Counted from the stretch's first letter, positions 17,639 through 27,335 are shown. The stretch is 33,041 bases of DNA from an uncultured Pyrinomonadaceae bacterium (GCA_902805935.1 CADCUR010000142.1:1-33041), one strand, 5' to 3'. Notes: generated by a model not told the origin, from the sequence alone. Numbers and translations: made by a program.

Positions 17639-18508
17639 ATGAACATCGAAAATTTCCGAGTGCCGGAAAGCAAGAAACTCAACTTAAAAAATCACCCGAC
17701 CGATTACACGGGCGATTACGCCGACAAGAAGGAAGCCGTCGAAAATTTGAGAAAAAACGTCGAGCGATTGGCGGAACTTCAGGACGTGCTTTACGCGCAG
17801 AACACGCACGCGCTGCTTTTGATTTTTCAGGCAATGGACGCTGCCGGTAAAGACGGCGCGATTAAGCACGTGATGAGCGGTTTAAATCCGCAGGGCTGCG
17901 AGGTGACATCGTTCAAACAGCCTTCCTCAGAAGAACTCGATCACGATTATCTGTGGCGTTCGATGCGGCGTCTGCCCGAACGCGGGCGCATCGGCATCTT
18001 CAACCGTTCGTATTACGAAGAAGTTTTAGTGGTGCGCGTTCACCCGGAAATTCTGCGGTTTCAGCAGATGCCCGACAAATTGGAAAACGACCGGAACATC
18101 TGGAAAAAACGCTTCGCGCAGATTCGCAATTTTGAAACGTATTTGACGGAAAACGGCATACACGTTTTGAAATTTTTTCTCGACGTCTCAAGGGAAGAAC
18201 AAAAAAATCGTTTTCTGGCGCGAATCGAAACGCCGGAAAAGAATTGGAAGTTTTCGGCGGGCGACGCCAAAGAACGCGCTTTTTGGAATGAATATATGCA
18301 GGCTTACACGGACGCGCTTCAAAATACCAGCACGAAAGACGCGCCGTGGTATGTCGTTCCGGCGGACAAAAAATGGTTCACGCGCGTGGCGGTTTCAGAG
18401 ATTATAATTAAAAAAATGGAATCGCTCGATTTGCAGTATCCGAAAATCAACGACGCGCAGCGGCAAAGTCTGGCGGAGGCAAAAAAGATTTTGGAAAGCG
18501 AGCCGTAA
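17639..18508 (+). CDS. Polyphosphate kinase 2 family protein
   Basis: LLIFQAMDAAGKDGAIKHVMSGLNPQGCEVTSFKQPSSEELDHDYLWRSMRRLPERGRIGIFNRSYYEEVLVVRVHPE is the PPK2 signature. Start set at the ATG at 17639. Confidence 0.95.
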   Translation: MNIENFRVPESKKLNLKNHPTDYTGDYADKKEAVENLRKNVERLAELQDVLYAQNTHALLLIFQAMDAAGKDGAIKHVMSGLNPQGCEVTSFKQPSSEELDHDYLWRSMRRLPERGRIGIFNRSYYEEVLVVRVHPEILRFQQMPDKLENDRNIWKKRFAQIRNFETYLTENGIHVLKFFLDVSREEQKNRFLARIETPEKNWKFSAGDAKERAFWNEYMQAYTDALQNTSTKDAPWYVVPADKKWFTRVAVSEIIIKKMESLDLQYPKINDAQRQSLAEAKKILESEP

Positions 18509-18520
18509 AGCGAAAAGATG

Positions 18521-18590
18521 AAAAAGGGTAAAAGTGAAAAGGTGAAAAAGCTGCTTGTCGCTTTTTCACCTTTTCACTTTTACCCTTTTT
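18521..18590. terminator. 31-bp perfect-stem hairpin between convergent genes; GTGAAAAAG-type repeat copy A
   Basis: AAAAAGGGTAAAAGTGAAAAGGTGAAAAAGC (18521-18551) / GCTTTTTCACCTTTTCACTTTTACCCTTTTT (18560-18590), 8-nt loop, T-rich 3' flank. Confidence 0.75.
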
Positions 18591-18595
18591 TACTT

Positions 18596-19294
18596 TCAAA
18601 CTTCGCTCAAAATAATAATTTCGCTCCGCCGTTTGGCAAAATCAAGAAATCTTTCGATGTCGCCTTCAACTTTTTGTTCGGTCAACGTTTGACTGATTCT
18701 TGCTCGCGTCTCATCTAAGGTCGGCATCAGCAAACCCGGATTTGCGCGCCGAAATTCGGGCGCGTAAATGTCGCGGTAGTATTTCGCTTCGTCTTCGGGC
18801 GTGATGACGACGAAGGAACGAAAACGGAATTCGAGGTATTTTTCAATCGCCACGCGCTGCGCCATCATTCGCTCGAAATTTTCATCTCTGACCGAATCAA
18901 AACCGACGACGCGCAGACGTTTTTCAAACTCGGCGGTTGACGGAAACTGCGCCAAAACGCGCTTGATTTCCCGGTCAATCTCGTCTTGCGTCGGCGCGGC
19001 GCGCGGAACTCGTTCGGCTTCGAGCGCGAACAGGCGCTGGTTGATGAGCAGTTGCAGGGCGCGGTTCAAATCCTCCGAAGTCGGCGGGTTAAGCGGAACA
19101 CCGGGCTGCAGAGCGAGCGACCAAAGCAAATCCGAATACGTAACGAGTTCCGGGTCGCCCACGCCGTCGCCGATTGTCGCTACGGTTTTATCAACCACCT
19201 GCTGCGCTTTTATGTTTGAAGTCGCCACAAAAAATACGAGTAGTAAACCGAATAAAAAGAAAGCAGCTTTTAATTGAAAAAATTTGAATTTCAT
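18596..19294 (-). CDS. Exported SurA N-terminal-like protein without PPIase domain
   Basis: Signal peptide, then VVDKTVATIGD...VTYSDLLWSLAL...LNRALQLLINQRLFALEAER...PTQDEIDREIKRVLAQFPSTAEFEKRLRVVGFDSVRDENFERMMAQRVAIEKYLEFRF...ITPEDEAKYYRDIY. Confidence 0.8.
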   Translation of the reverse strand: MKFKFFQLKAAFFLFGLLLVFFVATSNIKAQQVVDKTVATIGDGVGDPELVTYSDLLWSLALQPGVPLNPPTSEDLNRALQLLINQRLFALEAERVPRAAPTQDEIDREIKRVLAQFPSTAEFEKRLRVVGFDSVRDENFERMMAQRVAIEKYLEFRFRSFVVITPEDEAKYYRDIYAPEFRRANPGLLMPTLDETRARISQTLTEQKVEGDIERFLDFAKRRSEIIILSEV

Positions 19295-19492
19295 AAACTA
19301 TACGATTTTTGTTCAGAACGAAAAATCTGTCAAACCGGTTGACTCGATTGATGTTAAAATTATTGACAAAATGTTAAAAATCTTTTTTAATTGATTAGGA
19401 AGTCCTGCAAACTTCTCATTTCTCAAATTTCAACCATCCTCTCAGATGACAAATCAGTAAAAGAGTTTGTCGCCTAACAACTTAAAACCAAA

Positions 19493-21142
19493 ATGTCAGC
19501 CCCGAAATCAGCCAGCAGCGAACGGGAAACGTCTTTGCCCGCCAGGGAAAATACGGTTTCCGGGCGCGAATTAAAATTCATCACCGACCTCGGACGGAGT
19601 TTGCTGTTCACGGTGCATCCGAAAAAAGTCGCCTCGCGCGTCGCGGATGCGATACGGCGAGAAACGGCGGCGGCAGTCTGCGCGGTAGTCGTCGAGCTTG
19701 AACATATCGGTTTAATCAGTTCGGCTTTTGTGTCAGGCGATTCGGAGGAGCGAATTGGTTTTTTGCATAAAGACCGATTCGCCGACTGTTTGAAAATTCT
19801 GCCGCCGCAAGTCTCTTATTTTAGGGAGACGGAAAAGGAATTTCTGCTGAAGGAAAAAACTCACAATCTCGAATACGTTTCGCCGCTGCACATCAACGGC
19901 GAAGTCAAAGGCGCGATTATCGTCGGTTTCAAAAATAGAAAAGACTGCACCGAAACCGTGCAGCGTTTGACGGACGCTGCGGCGCAGATGGCGGCGATGT
20001 CAATCAACCTTTCGGCACACTACGAAGCGACGATAGACACTTCAATCAATCAGGCGAAAGAAGAACACCGCCGGTTTACCGAAGCGATTCTCGACGCTTT
20101 GCCCGTTTCGATTTATGTGATTGACCGCGATTATCGCATCGTCACGTGGAATCGGCATCGGGAAATCGGCGTGCAGGGAATCCCGCGCGATTCGGTGATT
20201 GGACGCGACGTTTTCGAGGTTTTATCCAAACAGCCGCACGGAAAACTCCGGCAGGAATTTGAACGCGCGTTTCGGACGGGAAAGATCGAACGCATCGAAC
20301 AGCGCACGACCGACGACGACGGCACGACGATTCACTGGCTGGTCAGCAAAGTTCCGATGCGCGATAAGGAAACCGGCGAAATCACGCACGTCATCACGGT
20401 CGGCGAAGACGTGACCGTCAGAGTCGAAGCGATTCACGCCGTCGGACGCGCCGAAAAGCTCGCCGCCGTCGGCAGGCTCGCGGCGGGCGTCGTTCACGAG
20501 ATAAACAACCCGCTGGCGACGATTTCCGCCTGTGCCGAATCTTTGGAAAGCAGAGTTGACGAAGGCGCGTTCGGCGCTTCCCCGGATGTCGAAGATTTGC
20601 ACGAATATCTCGGATTGATTCGCAGCGAAGCGTTTCGCTGCAAATCAATCACCAACGGTTTATTAGATTTCAGCCGAATGCGGGCGGGAAATCGTTTTCC
20701 GATTGATATTGCATTGGTTTTGAAATCTTCGGCGCGGCTCGTCGCGCACCAAAAACGCGGCGGCAATATCAACATCAAATTGGAGATCGAAGAAAATCTG
20801 CCGTTTGTAAACGCCGACGAAGGACAGATGCAGCAGGCGATAATCGCGCTCGCCACCAACGCGATTGACGCGATGCCCGGCGGTGGAACTTTGACTTTTC
20901 GCGCCTTCGCGCAAAGAAATCGCGTTGTCGTCGAAGTCCAGGATAGCGGGCACGGCATCGCGCCCGATGATTTGTCGAAGATTTTTGAACCGTTTTTCAC
21001 CACCAAAGAGGTCGGCAAAGGCACGGGACTCGGTTTAGCCGTTTGTTACGGCATCATCACCGAACACGACGGACGCTTGGGCGTGCGTTCAAACGTCGGC
21101 GCGGGAACGACTTTCTCGATTTTCCTTCCTAATAAGTCGTGA
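19493..21142 (+). CDS. PAS-containing sensor histidine kinase
   Basis: PAS ([31 protein letters not shown]), HisKA ([18 protein letters not shown]), HATPase ([57 protein letters not shown]). Confidence 0.96.
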   Translation: MSAPKSASSERETSLPARENTVSGRELKFITDLGRSLLFTVHPKKVASRVADAIRRETAAAVCAVVVELEHIGLISSAFVSGDSEERIGFLHKDRFADCLKILPPQVSYFRETEKEFLLKEKTHNLEYVSPLHINGEVKGAIIVGFKNRKDCTETVQRLTDAAAQMAAMSINLSAHYEATIDTSINQAKEEHRRFTEAILDALPVSIYVIDRDYRIVTWNRHREIGVQGIPRDSVIGRDVFEVLSKQPHGKLRQEFERAFRTGKIERIEQRTTDDDGTTIHWLVSKVPMRDKETGEITHVITVGEDVTVRVEAIHAVGRAEKLAAVGRLAAGVVHEINNPLATISACAESLESRVDEGAFGASPDVEDLHEYLGLIRSEAFRCKSITNGLLDFSRMRAGNRFPIDIALVLKSSARLVAHQKRGGNINIKLEIEENLPFVNADEGQMQQAIIALATNAIDAMPGGGTLTFRAFAQRNRVVVEVQDSGHGIAPDDLSKIFEPFFTTKEVGKGTGLGLAVCYGIITEHDGRLGVRSNVGAGTTFSIFLPNKS

Positions 21143-21227
21143 AGGTCCGTAAGTGATGGAAGTTTAAGAAGTAAAAATTTTTCCAAAACTTCCCAAACTT
21201 CCAAGGCATTAAAAGAATTTCACGACT
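21135..21227. promoter_or_regulatory. Nested inverted repeats in the kinase/regulator spacer
   Basis: AGTCGTGAA (21135-21143) / TTCACGACT (21219-21227) enclosing GGAAGTTT (21158-21165) / AAACTTCC (21195-21202). Confidence 0.45.
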
Positions 21228-21237
21228 GACAAAACTT

Positions 21238-22632
21238 ATGGCAAAACTTCTGGTAGTTGACGATGAAAACAATCTGCGCCTCGTCGTGCAGAAAGAGATG
21301 TCGCGGCAGGGTCACGAAGTAGATACGGCTTCGGACGGCGAAGCGGCGTGGGAACTGCTCGAAAAACAGGATTTTGACGTGCTGTTGTGCGATATAAATA
21401 TGCCGCGGCTCGACGGCATCGGGCTGCTGCGCCGCCTTCGGGAAAAAAGCCAGAATCCGCCGGAAGTCATCATGCTCACCGGACAGGCGACGGTCGAAAC
21501 GGCAATCGAAGCGATGAAGCTCGGCGCGTATGATTACTTGACCAAACCTTACCGCATCACCGAATTGTCCGTGCTGGTCACGCAAGCTGCCGACAAACAG
21601 AAGCTCAAAATTGACAATCAGCGGCTTCGCGCCCAAATCGAGCGCTCCAATCAGAATATGCCGGAGATCGTCGCCGAATCAGCGCAGATGAAAGAGGTTT
21701 TGCGGCTCGTCGAGCGCGTCGCGCCGTCGGACACATCAGTCTTAATAACGGGCGAATCGGGGACCGGCAAGGAACTCGTCGCGCAGGCGGTTCACCGTCT
21801 TTCGCGGCGCAGGGACAAAACTTTTATTGATTTGAACTGCGCGGCTCTGCAGGACACTTTGCTCGAATCGGAACTTTTTGGATACGAAGCCGGAGCGTTT
21901 TCCGGCGCGCGCGCGAGAAAACTCGGACTTTTTGAAATCGCCGACAGCGGCACTTTGTTTTTAGACGAAGTGATGGAGATGCCTGCGCCGCTTCAATCGA
22001 AACTGCTTCGCGCTTTAGAGACGCGCACGTTTTTTCGGGTCGGCGGCGTCAAAAAAGTCGAAGTTGACGTGCGCCTTGTTGCCGCGACCAATCGTGACGC
22101 GGCGCAATCTACCGCCGACGGCACGTTTCGTTCCGACTTGCTTTACCGCATCAACAGTTTTGAGATTCACATTCCGCCGCTGCGCCAGCGCCGAGAAGAC
22201 ATCCAGCCGCTCGCGCGGCATATTTTAAATAAAATTGCCGGAGCAGGCGCGCCCGAACTCACGCCGCCCGCGATTGACGCTTTGAGTTCATTCAGTTGGA
22301 CGGGCAATGTCCGGCAACTTCGCAATTGCTTGGAACGCGCCGTTTTGCTCGCCGACAACGGCAGAATTACGATTAAAGAATTGCCGCCGGAAGTCGTCTA
22401 TCGGCGAGACGAGCCGAGCGTTTCGGTCAGCTACAACATACCAAAGGAAAACAGCGCGAACTCTTTTCAAAACGCGACCGCACCGACGGCTCTGCACGAA
22501 ATCGAAAAGCAGCAGATTCTGCGGGCATTGGAACAAACCGGCTGGCATCGCGGCAAGACGGCGGAGCTTTTGGGAATTTCGTCTTCGACGCTTTACCGGC
22601 GGCTGCGCGAGTACGATTTGGACGCGCGATAA
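21238..22632 (+). CDS. NtrC-family sigma-54-dependent response regulator
   Basis: Receiver (LLVVDDENNLRLVV...DVLLCDINMPRLDGIGLL), AAA+ (GESGTGKELVAQAVH, ESELFGYEAGAFSGA, GTLFLDEVMEMP), Fis-type HTH (GWHRGKTAELLGISSSTLYRRLREY). Confidence 0.96.
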   Translation: MAKLLVVDDENNLRLVVQKEMSRQGHEVDTASDGEAAWELLEKQDFDVLLCDINMPRLDGIGLLRRLREKSQNPPEVIMLTGQATVETAIEAMKLGAYDYLTKPYRITELSVLVTQAADKQKLKIDNQRLRAQIERSNQNMPEIVAESAQMKEVLRLVERVAPSDTSVLITGESGTGKELVAQAVHRLSRRRDKTFIDLNCAALQDTLLESELFGYEAGAFSGARARKLGLFEIADSGTLFLDEVMEMPAPLQSKLLRALETRTFFRVGGVKKVEVDVRLVAATNRDAAQSTADGTFRSDLLYRINSFEIHIPPLRQRREDIQPLARHILNKIAGAGAPELTPPAIDALSSFSWTGNVRQLRNCLERAVLLADNGRITIKELPPEVVYRRDEPSVSVSYNIPKENSANSFQNATAPTALHEIEKQQILRALEQTGWHRGKTAELLGISSSTLYRRLREYDLDAR

Positions 22633-22684
22633 AGAGTTTCAGATTTCAATTTCGGAACTGTTTCCGGCTCGAAACCCGAAAATT

Positions 22685-23122
22685 TTATTTTACCAACGCT
22701 TTCTCAAGCGTTCGGGTTGTGTTTTCCGTTACGCTACGCGCGGGTTGGCGTGGTTCTTCCAACTGCGCCGCAGGCACCGAATTCAACAGTGGATTTTCTG
22801 GTAGCTTTTCTTTGGATGGCGGCAAAACGCTCGACATTTGGGAGATTTGCCGAAGCATTAGAAAAGTCATTCCGAAAACTGTGGCGAGAAAAGCGAGTGC
22901 CAGCATCACGACGGCTTCTATGACAACGCCGTGTTTCAAAAGAGTCGCTATCAAACCGACGGTCAAGCCGAGACCTCCGAGTCCGACAAAACCCGTTGCC
23001 ATTGACAGATAGCCGGTCGCCGAAGATTTCTCGACGGTTGCCAATTTATCAACTCTAGCGCCACACCGATTACAGTAGTTCAGTTCCGTATTGATTAAGC
23101 TGCCGCAGGTCGAGCAATACAT
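22685..23122 (-). CDS. Zinc-ribbon membrane protein
   Basis: MYCSTCGSLINTELNYCNRCGARV zinc ribbon followed by two hydrophobic segments. Confidence 0.8.
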   Translation of the reverse strand: MYCSTCGSLINTELNYCNRCGARVDKLATVEKSSATGYLSMATGFVGLGGLGLTVGLIATLLKHGVVIEAVVMLALAFLATVFGMTFLMLRQISQMSSVLPPSKEKLPENPLLNSVPAAQLEEPRQPARSVTENTTRTLEKALVK

Positions 23123-23147
23123 TTTAATTTCTCCGGTTCTAAAAAAT

Positions 23148-23768
23148 TCAATTTCGCGGTTTGATTTTCTCTTCGAGCCAATTAGTTAAATCGTCCACCG
23201 ATTCGATATGAATCGGCTTGCCCTGCCACGCTTTTACAGTAAAAATAACCAGCATAATCGAGGTGACGAGCTTGAAAATCCAGTTAGCCATATCCGCCAA
23301 ATCCGTGACGTTGCCGACCGTACTCAAAATCGCGCTGACAATCAAAATTCCGATGTGCGCCGCCAAACCCTGCGCCGCGTGAAAGCGTATTTTCGTTTCG
23401 CTTTTCGGCACGATGAAAAGCATTATCAAAGCGGCTATCAAACCCGGATACCAAGGAATATACGCCAAACCCATCAGCCATCTTTCCGGCAATTTAGATT
23501 TGGAATTTTTGAGCGGAATCGTCCTCGGCGCGCCGGTAAATTTCGCTGTCTGATATTCGGCGGGAGTCGTCTGCCCGTTATACGGCGATTGATATTGATT
23601 GAAATTATGATTTTCAAAACGGCGCGTTTCTTCTTCGGTCACAGACGGCGGAAACTCGGCGGTCTTAAATTGGTTTTTTGGCAAAACGACGGTTTCGGCT
23701 TCCTTCTGAACTCTTTCGGGAAACGACGGGTCGAGCGGATTGGTGTCGAATTTTTTTTTCTTTGCCAT
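23148..23768 (-). CDS. Membrane protein, DUF4870-like C-terminus
   Basis: Hydrophilic N-terminus, then LMGLAYIPWYPGLIAALIMLFIVPKSETKIRFHAAQGLAAHIGILIVSAIL...IFKLVTSIMLVIFTVKAWQGKP. Confidence 0.7.
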   Translation of the reverse strand: MAKKKKFDTNPLDPSFPERVQKEAETVVLPKNQFKTAEFPPSVTEEETRRFENHNFNQYQSPYNGQTTPAEYQTAKFTGAPRTIPLKNSKSKLPERWLMGLAYIPWYPGLIAALIMLFIVPKSETKIRFHAAQGLAAHIGILIVSAILSTVGNVTDLADMANWIFKLVTSIMLVIFTVKAWQGKPIHIESVDDLTNWLEEKIKPRN

Positions 23769-23835
23769 TGTTTTTTGATTCTACGACATCGCGGTTGTTT
23801 TGGTTCAGGAAAATTTTAATCGAAAAGTTTCGACA

Positions 23836-25647
23836 TTATTCCACAATTTTAATCCCAAGTTCCTTTAATTGCGAATTATCAACCGCGCCCGGCGAGTCCA
23901 TCATTAAATCCTGCGCTGAGGCGGTTTTCGGGAACGCCATTACGTCGCGGATGTTTTCCGTGCCGCAGAGAATCATACAAGTTCGCTCGATTCCGGCGGC
24001 GAAACCGCCGTGCGGCGGCGTGCCGTATTCGAGCGCGTCGAGAAAAAATCCAAACCTTTCTCGCGCTTTCTCAGGCGATAAACCGAGCGCTTTAAAGTTC
24101 AATGCCTGGATTTCTTTTTGGTGAATTCTGATTGAGCCGCCCGCGCATTCGTAGCCGTTAATTACTGCGTCGTAGGCTTTGGCGCGAACCGCTCCAAGCA
24201 GATGATGATCCGCTTCGTTTTCGATGGCGCGTTTGAACATTTCCAAATCTTCGTCCATCGGCGACGTGAACGGGTGATGCGCCGCGTCGTAATTTCCCGT
24301 TTCGTCGTTAAGTTCAAACATCGGAAATTCGGTGACGAGCAGCGGTCGGTATGCGTTTTTATCAATCAGATTTTCGCGCCTTGCAATCTCGACGCGCAGC
24401 GCTCCCAAAGATGCCGCGACGACGGATTTTTTTCCGGCGACAATTAAAACCGCGTCGCCTTCTGCGGCGTTTGCCGCACGCGCCAGAGCTTCGATTTTTT
24501 CTTGACCCAAAACTTTCAAAAGCGATGAAGTCGTTTCCGCTTCACCGAGTTTTACCCACGCCAGCGCGTTCGCGCCGTAACGTTTGACGAACTCCTGCAA
24601 CTCGTCCAACTGCTTGCGCGAATAATCGGCTTTGCCGCGCGCGACGACGCATTTTATCTCGCCGCCGCTTTCCAAAATTGACGCAAACGGGGCAAAGTCG
24701 GTGTCTTTTAGTTCGCCGGACAAATCCGCGAGTTCCATTTCAAAACGCAAATCGGGTTTGTCCGAACCGTAACGGCGCATTGCCTCTACATAAGTCATTC
24801 GCGGAAAATTTTCCGGCAGTTCGACATCAATTAACTTAAAAACGTGTTGAAAAAATCCCTCGATGACGCGGTAAACCATTTCCTGATTGGCGAACGACAT
24901 TTCAACGTCGAGCTGCGTAAATTCCGGCTGGCGGTCGGCGCGTAAATCCTCATCGCGGAAGCAGCGGGCAATTTGATAATACTTATCGAAACCGGCAATC
25001 ATCGTGATTTGCTTTAAAATCTGCGGTGACTGCGGCAAAGCGAAAAATTTTCCGGCGTGAATTCGTGACGGCACGACGAAATCGCGCGCGCCTTCGGGCG
25101 TAGATTTCAGAAGTATCGGCGTTTCGATTTCGGTAAAACCGCGCGCGTCCATAAACTCGCGGATTTTCGCCACGGCTTTTGCCCGCATTCGGATATTGTG
25201 CTGAAGCTGCGGGCGGCGCAAATCGAGATAGCGGTATTTGAGCCGCGTATCTTCGCTCGCCAAATTTTCCGAACCTGCAACTTCGAGTTGAAACGGCGTG
25301 GTTTTCGCCTCGTTTAAAATCAGCAATTCGCTCGCCTTGATTTCAATGTCGCCGGTCGAAAGTTTTTGATTGTGCGTGCCTTCGGCGCGCGAGACGACTT
25401 CGCCAAGGACGGCGATGACAAACTCGCCGCGCAGATTTTTCGCCTTCGCGTGCGCTTTCGCGGCGGTTTCCTCGCTGACGACGATTTGCGTCACGCCTTC
25501 GCGGTCGCGCAAATCAATAAATGTAAAAATCCCGAAGTCGCGCTTTTTAGCGACCCAGCCCATCAAAACAACTCGCTTGCCGACATCTGATTCGCGCAGC
25601 TCGCCGCACGAATGAGTTTTTTCCAAATTTCCTAAACTGTCCAACAT
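23836..25647 (-). CDS. aspS: Aspartyl-tRNA synthetase
   Basis: MLDSLGNLEKTHSCGELRESDVGKRVVLMGWVAKKRDFGIFTFIDLRDREGVTQIVV...FRDEDLRADRQPEFTQLDVEMSF...GGSIRIHQKEIQ...PPHGGFAAGIERTCMIL. The ORF-track start at 25713 reads through the hairpin repeat and is probably too long. Confidence 0.97.
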   Translation of the reverse strand: MLDSLGNLEKTHSCGELRESDVGKRVVLMGWVAKKRDFGIFTFIDLRDREGVTQIVVSEETAAKAHAKAKNLRGEFVIAVLGEVVSRAEGTHNQKLSTGDIEIKASELLILNEAKTTPFQLEVAGSENLASEDTRLKYRYLDLRRPQLQHNIRMRAKAVAKIREFMDARGFTEIETPILLKSTPEGARDFVVPSRIHAGKFFALPQSPQILKQITMIAGFDKYYQIARCFRDEDLRADRQPEFTQLDVEMSFANQEMVYRVIEGFFQHVFKLIDVELPENFPRMTYVEAMRRYGSDKPDLRFEMELADLSGELKDTDFAPFASILESGGEIKCVVARGKADYSRKQLDELQEFVKRYGANALAWVKLGEAETTSSLLKVLGQEKIEALARAANAAEGDAVLIVAGKKSVVAASLGALRVEIARRENLIDKNAYRPLLVTEFPMFELNDETGNYDAAHHPFTSPMDEDLEMFKRAIENEADHHLLGAVRAKAYDAVINGYECAGGSIRIHQKEIQALNFKALGLSPEKARERFGFFLDALEYGTPPHGGFAAGIERTCMILCGTENIRDVMAFPKTASAQDLMMDSPGAVDNSQLKELGIKIVE

Positions 25648-25655
25648 AAATTTGT

Positions 25656-25726
25656 AAGGTGAAAAAGTGAAAAAGGTTAAAAGCGAAAAAGTATCGTTTC
25701 GCTTCGGTAACAAACTTTTTCACCTT
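25656..25726. repeat. GTGAAAAAG-type hairpin repeat copy B, upstream of aspS
   Basis: AAGGTGAAAAAGT (25656-25668) / ACTTTTTCACCTT (25714-25726) enclosing AAGCGAAA (25681-25688) / TTTCGCTT (25697-25704). Confidence 0.7.
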
Positions 25727-25734
25727 TTCACATA

Positions 25735-25773
25735 AATAAAAAACGCCTTTCGATTGGGCGACAAACGAAAGGC
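25735..25773 (-). terminator. Intrinsic terminator-like hairpin in the aspS leader
   Basis: Minus strand: GCCTTTCG-TTTGTCGCCCAAT-CGAAAGGC followed by GTTTTTTATTT, with the stem at 25745-25752/25766-25773. Confidence 0.7.
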
Positions 25774-25778
25774 TTTCC

Positions 25779-25794
25779 GACAAAATGTTTTGTC
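25779..25794 (-). promoter_or_regulatory. Small hairpin preceding the aspS leader terminator
   Basis: GACAAAA (25779-25785) / TTTTGTC (25788-25794), 2-nt spacer. Confidence 0.45.
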
Positions 25795-25945
25795 CGAAGC
25801 CGTTTCAATTATTGTCGTCATTAAATCGAACTGCGTTCATAAAATCACGTCAAGAATACTAGACCAAAGCGTGAAAAAGCAAATTGTCCGAGAATAATAG
25901 ATGGCTTTTCGCCAATCGGAAATTTCCGTATAATCAACGCCGAAT

Positions 25946-27268
25946 ATGAATTTTGTTTTTTCCCGAAAGTTTTTCGTTTTGCTGGCAATCGGTTTCGTGC
26001 CGCTTTCGCTGTCGTGGAATGCGCCCTGGCTGCGTTATGCGGTTTTGATTTACGACGCGGCGCTCGTCGCGTTCGCCGTGTTCGATTATTTTGCCAGCCG
26101 CCGTCTGCCCGCAGAACTCACGATCAAGCGCGAATTTACCGGGCGCTTCGCCATCGGCGATAAGACGAATGTAAAACTGCGCATCGAAAACGCTTCGGCG
26201 CGTGATTTTTATTTGAAAATCAAGGACGAGTTTCCGCCCGAAATGATTTTAAGCGAACAGCGCGAAGCCGAATTTCCGGTTAAAGCGCAAACGACGGCGA
26301 ATTTTATTTACGAATTAACGCCTTTGAGCCGGGGGAAATATGAGTTCGGCAAAACGGCGGCGCGCTTTTTATCCAAATTCGGACTCGTTTGGTGCCAGAC
26401 AGATTTGGGCGAGACCGAAACCGTCAAAGTTTATCCGAATATGCGGCGGGCGCGCGAGATGGCTTTGAAGGCACTCGGCGCAGTTTCGTTTCTCGCCGTG
26501 CAGCGCAAAGCCGTTCTGCGCGGCGAAGGACGCGATTTTGAATCAATGCGCGATTACGTTCCGGGCGACGAACTGCGGCACGTTTCGTGGACGGCGACGG
26601 CGCGACGTTCGCGCCTTACCACTCGTCAATATCAAATCGAGCGCGACCAGACGATTTTAATCGCGCTCGACGCGGGGCGCCTGATGACCGGCAGAATCGG
26701 CGACGAATCGAAATTCGACACGGCGATTCACGCATCCTTGGCGCTGATGGCTGCGGCGGCGCGCGGCGGCGACAACTGCGGGCTGCTGGTTTTCGGACGC
26801 CGGGTTAAAAAATTTCTGCCGCCGAACAAAGGCGTTCGGCACATTGACGCGACGCTCGAAGCCCTGCACGATTTAGAGCCGGAACTAATCGAGCCGTCGT
26901 ATTCGCGCGCCTTTCAGTTCGTCGCGTCGAATTCAAAAAAACGCTCGTTCGTCGTGATTCTGACTGATTTGGTTGACCGGGAAAGTTCAAAGGAATTGAT
27001 AACTTCGCTCAAACTTCTGCGCCCGCGCCATCTGCCGCTCGTCGTCACCATCGGCGACCGGGATTTAAACCGGACGGTCAGCGAAAAACCTTTGGAAATC
27101 AAAGACGTTTTCACACAGTCCGCCGCCGAAGAAATCATCTATCAGCGCGAATCGGCTTTAAGATTAGTCGAGACTTTGGGCGGGCTGGCGCTGGACGTGA
27201 CGACCAATTCGCTCGCGCCGAAATTGCTTGAAACTTACTTGAAGGTGAAAGAACGCGGATTGCTTTAG
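25946..27268 (+). CDS. DUF58 domain-containing protein
   Basis: N-terminal hydrophobic segments; GRDFESMRDYVPGDELRHVSWTATARRSRLTTRQYQIERDQTILIALDAGRLM is the DUF58 signature. Confidence 0.93.
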   Translation: MNFVFSRKFFVLLAIGFVPLSLSWNAPWLRYAVLIYDAALVAFAVFDYFASRRLPAELTIKREFTGRFAIGDKTNVKLRIENASARDFYLKIKDEFPPEMILSEQREAEFPVKAQTTANFIYELTPLSRGKYEFGKTAARFLSKFGLVWCQTDLGETETVKVYPNMRRAREMALKALGAVSFLAVQRKAVLRGEGRDFESMRDYVPGDELRHVSWTATARRSRLTTRQYQIERDQTILIALDAGRLMTGRIGDESKFDTAIHASLALMAAAARGGDNCGLLVFGRRVKKFLPPNKGVRHIDATLEALHDLEPELIEPSYSRAFQFVASNSKKRSFVVILTDLVDRESSKELITSLKLLRPRHLPLVVTIGDRDLNRTVSEKPLEIKDVFTQSAAEEIIYQRESALRLVETLGGLALDVTTNSLAPKLLETYLKVKERGLL

Positions 27269-27285
27269 AAAGCCAAGGTAAATAC

Positions 27286-27335
27286 AAAAGAGCTGTCTCC
27301 GGTGGACTCGAATAGCCAACCGAGACAGCTCTTTT
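27286..27335. terminator. Bidirectional intrinsic terminator between convergent genes
   Basis: AAAAGAGCTGTCTC (27286-27299) / GAGACAGCTCTTTT (27322-27335), 14-bp perfect stem with T-rich flank. Confidence 0.85.

Noticed and set aside
18518-18718. 66-aa ORF (MKKGKSEKVKKLLVAFSPFHFYPF...)
   Set aside because: Its N-terminus is a translation of hairpin repeat A and it continues antisense into the SurA-N-like gene. The similar MKKGKSEK start at 30680 arises from repeat C in the same way.
25648-25713. N-terminal extension of aspS in the ORF track (MLPKRNDTFSLLTFFTFSPYKF)
   Set aside because: It translates hairpin repeat B; the conserved AspRS N-terminus fits the ATG at 25647.
25647-25945. T-box riboswitch upstream of aspS
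   Set aside because: No T-box sequence (TGGnACCGCG-like) was seen; only terminator and alternative pairing can be supported.
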